Shown here: in pieces, positions 61,727-64,000 of the stretch
Layout of the letters: the number at the start of each line of letters is the position of its first letter
Position numbering within the stretch: position 1 is the first letter of the stretch
DNA from: Gloeotrichia echinulata CP02
GTDB lineage: Bacteria; Cyanobacteriota; Cyanobacteriia; Cyanobacteriales; Nostocaceae
Direction of reading: 5' to 3'
DNA length: 64,000 bases
Assembly (NCBI GenBank): GCA_038087035.1
Contig: CP051187.1
Location: forward strand, 2,733,001-2,797,000
Made by a program: the position numbers and the translations under genes
The notes under the pieces: generated by a model
Databases searched by the model: none
What the model saw: the letters and a program-made list of their open reading frames with translations, nothing else
What the model was told of the DNA's origin: nothing

Positions 61727-63517
61727 TTACCGTTTCGCCAATTTCTTCGCCATCTTCCGCAGACGAATTGACTGGGGTGTAACTTCCACCAATTCATCAG
61801 GGCCAATGTATTCCAAAGCCCGTTCCAAGCTCATGTCTATTGGCGCTTGTAACTGAACTAGTTCATCACCACCAGCAGCGCGGTGGTTGGTTAACTGCTT
61901 GGTTTTACAAACATTCAGTTCCAAGTCTTGAGGACGATTGTGTTCTCCCACAATCATACCTCTGTAAACTTTAGTACCTGGAGTGATGAAGAATGAGCCT
62001 CTATCTTCGCAGTTTTTCATGGCGTAGAAGGTAGAAACCCCTTCTTCAAAGGAGATTAAAACGCCTTTGTTCCGGGCTTCAATATCGCCAGAAAGTTGAC
62101 GATAATCTAAAAAGCTGTGGTTCATGATTCCTTCACCACGGGTCATCCGCATGAATTCACCCCGGAAACCAATCAAACCACGGGCGGGAATGACGAACTC
62201 TAGCTGGGTGCGATCGCCACTACCTGGTTGCATATCTTGCATTTCGCCTTTGCGTTGTCCTAGGCGTTCAATACAGCTACCGACGGAATCAGCAGGAACG
62301 TCTAACACCAGAAGTTCATAAGGTTCACAAGGTTGACCGTTCATTTCTCGGTAAATTACTTGTGGTTGGGATACTTGAAACTCGAAACCTTCCCGGCGCA
62401 TGGTTTCGATTAAGATACCCAGGTGTAGTTCTCCACGACCACAAACTTGGAATTTATCGGGAGAATCGGTTTCTTCTACCCGCAAGGCGACGTTGGTTTC
62501 TAGTTCGCGAAATAGGCGATCGCGTACTTGTCTGGATGTCACCAATTTACCTTCTTGACCTGCAAAGGGTGAATCATTTACCCAGAAGGTCATTTGTAAG
62601 GTTGGCTCATCTACTTTAATTAGTGGTAAGGCTTGGGGTTCGTTGGGGTCTGTAATTGTTTCGCCAATATAAGCATCAGCGAAACCAGCCACGGCGACTA
62701 TATAGCCGGCGGTGGCTTCTTCCATTTCTACGCGCTTTAGCCCTTCAAAGCCCATCAACTTGGTAATTTTACCCTTGACAATGCTGCCATTTTCTGTAAC
62801 TAAAGCTGCTTGCTGTCCGGCGCGGATGGTACCGTTGTGAATTCTGCCAATGACAATTCGTCCCAGGTATTCAGAATAATCTAGGGTTGTGACTTGTAAT
62901 TGCAGGGGCTTGTTGATGTCGCCTACTGGTGGTGGAACGTGTTGCAAAATCGCATTAAACAGAGGTTGCATGTCTACCGCTTCTGCTTCCATGCTTTCTT
63001 TGGCATAACCGCCCATCCCGGAGGCGAACAGATAGGTAAAATCACACTGGTCTTCATCTGCTCCTAATTCCAAGAACAGATCTAAAACTTTATCAACAGC
63101 AACGTGGGGGTCAGCTTTGGCGCGGTCGATTTTGTTGATGACCACGATGGGACGCAGCCCTTTTTCCAAAGCTTTTTTTAGTACAAAGCGTGTTTGGGGC
63201 ATGGGGCCTTCATTAGCATCGACAATCAGAAGACATCCGTCAACCATGCCGAGTACCCGTTCTACTTCACCACCAAAATCCGCGTGTCCTGGTGTGTCAA
63301 CAATATTGATCAGTGTTTCTTTGTAGCGAACGGCTGTATTTTTCGAGAGAATTGTAATTCCCCGTTCTCGTTCCAAGGCGTTGGAGTCCATGACGCAATC
63401 CGGAACGTCTTCCCCTTCTCGGAAAATGCCGGATTGTTTGAGGAGTGCATCAACCAGAGTGGTTTTGCCGTGGTCAACGTGGGCAATAATGGCGACGTTA
63501 CGAATTGGGAGCGTCAT
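61727..63517 (-). CDS. typA: Ribosome-associated GTPase TypA/BipA
   Basis: 596 residues, the usual length. G1 AHVDHGKTTLVDALL, G2 region ERERGITILSKNTAV, G3 VDTPGHADFGGEVERVL and G4 NKIDR are intact. The EF-G-like C-terminal domains end MSLERALEYIGPDELVEVTPQSIRLRK, the TypA signature. It binds the ribosome and helps subunit assembly and stress adaptation. It starts ATG at 63517 and is transcribed away from the IS605-like element at 63560. Confidence 0.97.
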   Translation of the reverse strand: MTLPIRNVAIIAHVDHGKTTLVDALLKQSGIFREGEDVPDCVMDSNALERERGITILSKNTAVRYKETLINIVDTPGHADFGGEVERVLGMVDGCLLIVDANEGPMPQTRFVLKKALEKGLRPIVVINKIDRAKADPHVAVDKVLDLFLELGADEDQCDFTYLFASGMGGYAKESMEAEAVDMQPLFNAILQHVPPPVGDINKPLQLQVTTLDYSEYLGRIVIGRIHNGTIRAGQQAALVTENGSIVKGKITKLMGFEGLKRVEMEEATAGYIVAVAGFADAYIGETITDPNEPQALPLIKVDEPTLQMTFWVNDSPFAGQEGKLVTSRQVRDRLFRELETNVALRVEETDSPDKFQVCGRGELHLGILIETMRREGFEFQVSQPQVIYREMNGQPCEPYELLVLDVPADSVGSCIERLGQRKGEMQDMQPGSGDRTQLEFVIPARGLIGFRGEFMRMTRGEGIMNHSFLDYRQLSGDIEARNKGVLISFEEGVSTFYAMKNCEDRGSFFITPGTKVYRGMIVGEHNRPQDLELNVCKTKQLTNHRAAGGDELVQLQAPIDMSLERALEYIGPDELVEVTPQSIRLRKMAKKLAKR

Positions 63518-63559
63518 AGAAACTTTTTGCGAACTCTAGAGGGATATGTAGATTTACAA

Positions 63560-64000
63560 GTGACACTCCTACACCAATTGCAAGCAATGTGGTGTAGGCT
63601 TCCGAGTCCTGTTAAGGATATCAGGAACTTCTTTCGTGGTACTCCATTTTTCCCACCACAGCATTTTATAGTGAGGTACGTGCCCTGCCCCACTCTTGGT
63701 CTTAAAAAAATTCCAAGTTCAAACTAGTTTCCTTGAAAATTTTACTTACAGGAGGCAGCAAAGCATACACGGTTGCATTTCCCTATAAAACCCCATATTT
63801 TCAGTTTTCTTGGCGCAGCCTCTCCCTTTGCGAGAAGGTACTATGTTAGACCAGCATTTTAGGCTTTGTCGTCACTGAATATATTCTAGCAAGAAGTGAT
63901 TACCTATCTCAAGATATTGATAAAAACTCAACTGCCCTCTAATCTGTTTTACCTGGGGTAAAAAACAATTAGAGGGCGTCTCGTTTTTATCCCGTCATTC
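63560..64000 (-). mobile_element. Non-autonomous IS200/IS605-like element, copy 2 (cut by window end)
   Basis: Nearly identical to 9552-9991, in the same orientation. The right-end hairpin is perfect here (CCTACACCA/TGGTGTAGG enclosing ATTGC/GCAAT). The inner stem of the first copy is kept, but the loop differs (ACCTGGGGTAAAAAAC against ACCTGCGGTACAAAC). The left-end hairpin lies beyond base 64000. Its right end sits 43 bp upstream of the typA start. Confidence 0.75.

Overview
The window looks like chromosome from a filamentous, heterocyst-forming type of cyanobacterium (Nostoc/Anabaena/Calothrix group). The clues are a nirA-nrtABCD-narB nitrate operon with a textbook NtcA promoter, a NirB-type HEAT protein, cyanobacterial markers (ferredoxin-thioredoxin reductase catalytic chain, a complex-C cofactor assembly protein, DUF3155, GUN4), very frequent GCGATCGC (HIP1) octamers inside genes, and intergenic space filled with heptamer arrays (GAGTRAT, GGGCATT), small inverted-repeat elements and IS200/IS605 debris. 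The genus call is an inference; no rRNA is present, and I found no tRNA or CRISPR array.

1-9.4 kb: nitrate assimilation. Reading leftward: nirA (nitrite reductase), nrtA, nrtB, two short ABC ATPases (the nrtC and nrtD positions) and the first 107 codons of narB. nrtC lacks the NrtA-like C-terminal domain of the classical protein, and a ~210-bp heptamer array sits between it and nrtB. Divergent from nirA are a Rieske [2Fe-2S] protein, apparently coupled to a six-codon leader ORF, and a HEAT-repeat protein that fits NirB.

9.5-10.8 kb: a ~485-bp non-autonomous IS200/IS605-like element, then a promoter region. A second, nearly identical copy in the same orientation runs off the right end of the window at 63.6 kb.

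10.8-36.4 kb: a large exopolysaccharide/O-antigen-type locus. It holds an Alg14/Alg13-like split glycosyltransferase, a Wzc-like tyrosine-kinase co-polymerase, a polymerase/ligase, several GT4 and other glycosyltransferases, two methyltransferases, a Wzx-type flippase, an initiating sugar-phosphate transferase, GDP-fucose genes (gmd, fcl) and a complete dTDP-rhamnose set (rfbBACD). An RTX-type calcium-binding protein sits in the middle behind a candidate c-di-GMP-like riboswitch. Together these would make, build up and export a fucose- and rhamnose-containing polysaccharide.

36.5-49 kb: a toxin-antitoxin pair overlapping a ParA fragment, serS, an IS607-like element (TnpB intact, serine recombinase broken), DUF3611, PadR, complex-C assembly, DUF3155, a GAF histidine kinase, a secreted protein, a head-to-head pair of 5'-truncated genes (radical-SAM activase and ketoacyl synthase), and a repeat-rich RTX gene.

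49-57 kb: an envelope operon (lptA-like, lptB, lptF, and a low-complexity membrane protein), a TnpB remnant, ftrC-DUF309, DUF58 and DUF29.

57-61 kb: a defence/conflict-like cluster with a lone RelE-type toxin, a Fic protein, a ribbon-helix-helix-type antitoxin, a membrane-anchored GUN4 protein, and a small protein sharing a domain with that GUN4 protein. This is my best candidate for an undescribed system.

61.7-63.5 kb: typA/bipA with its terminator.
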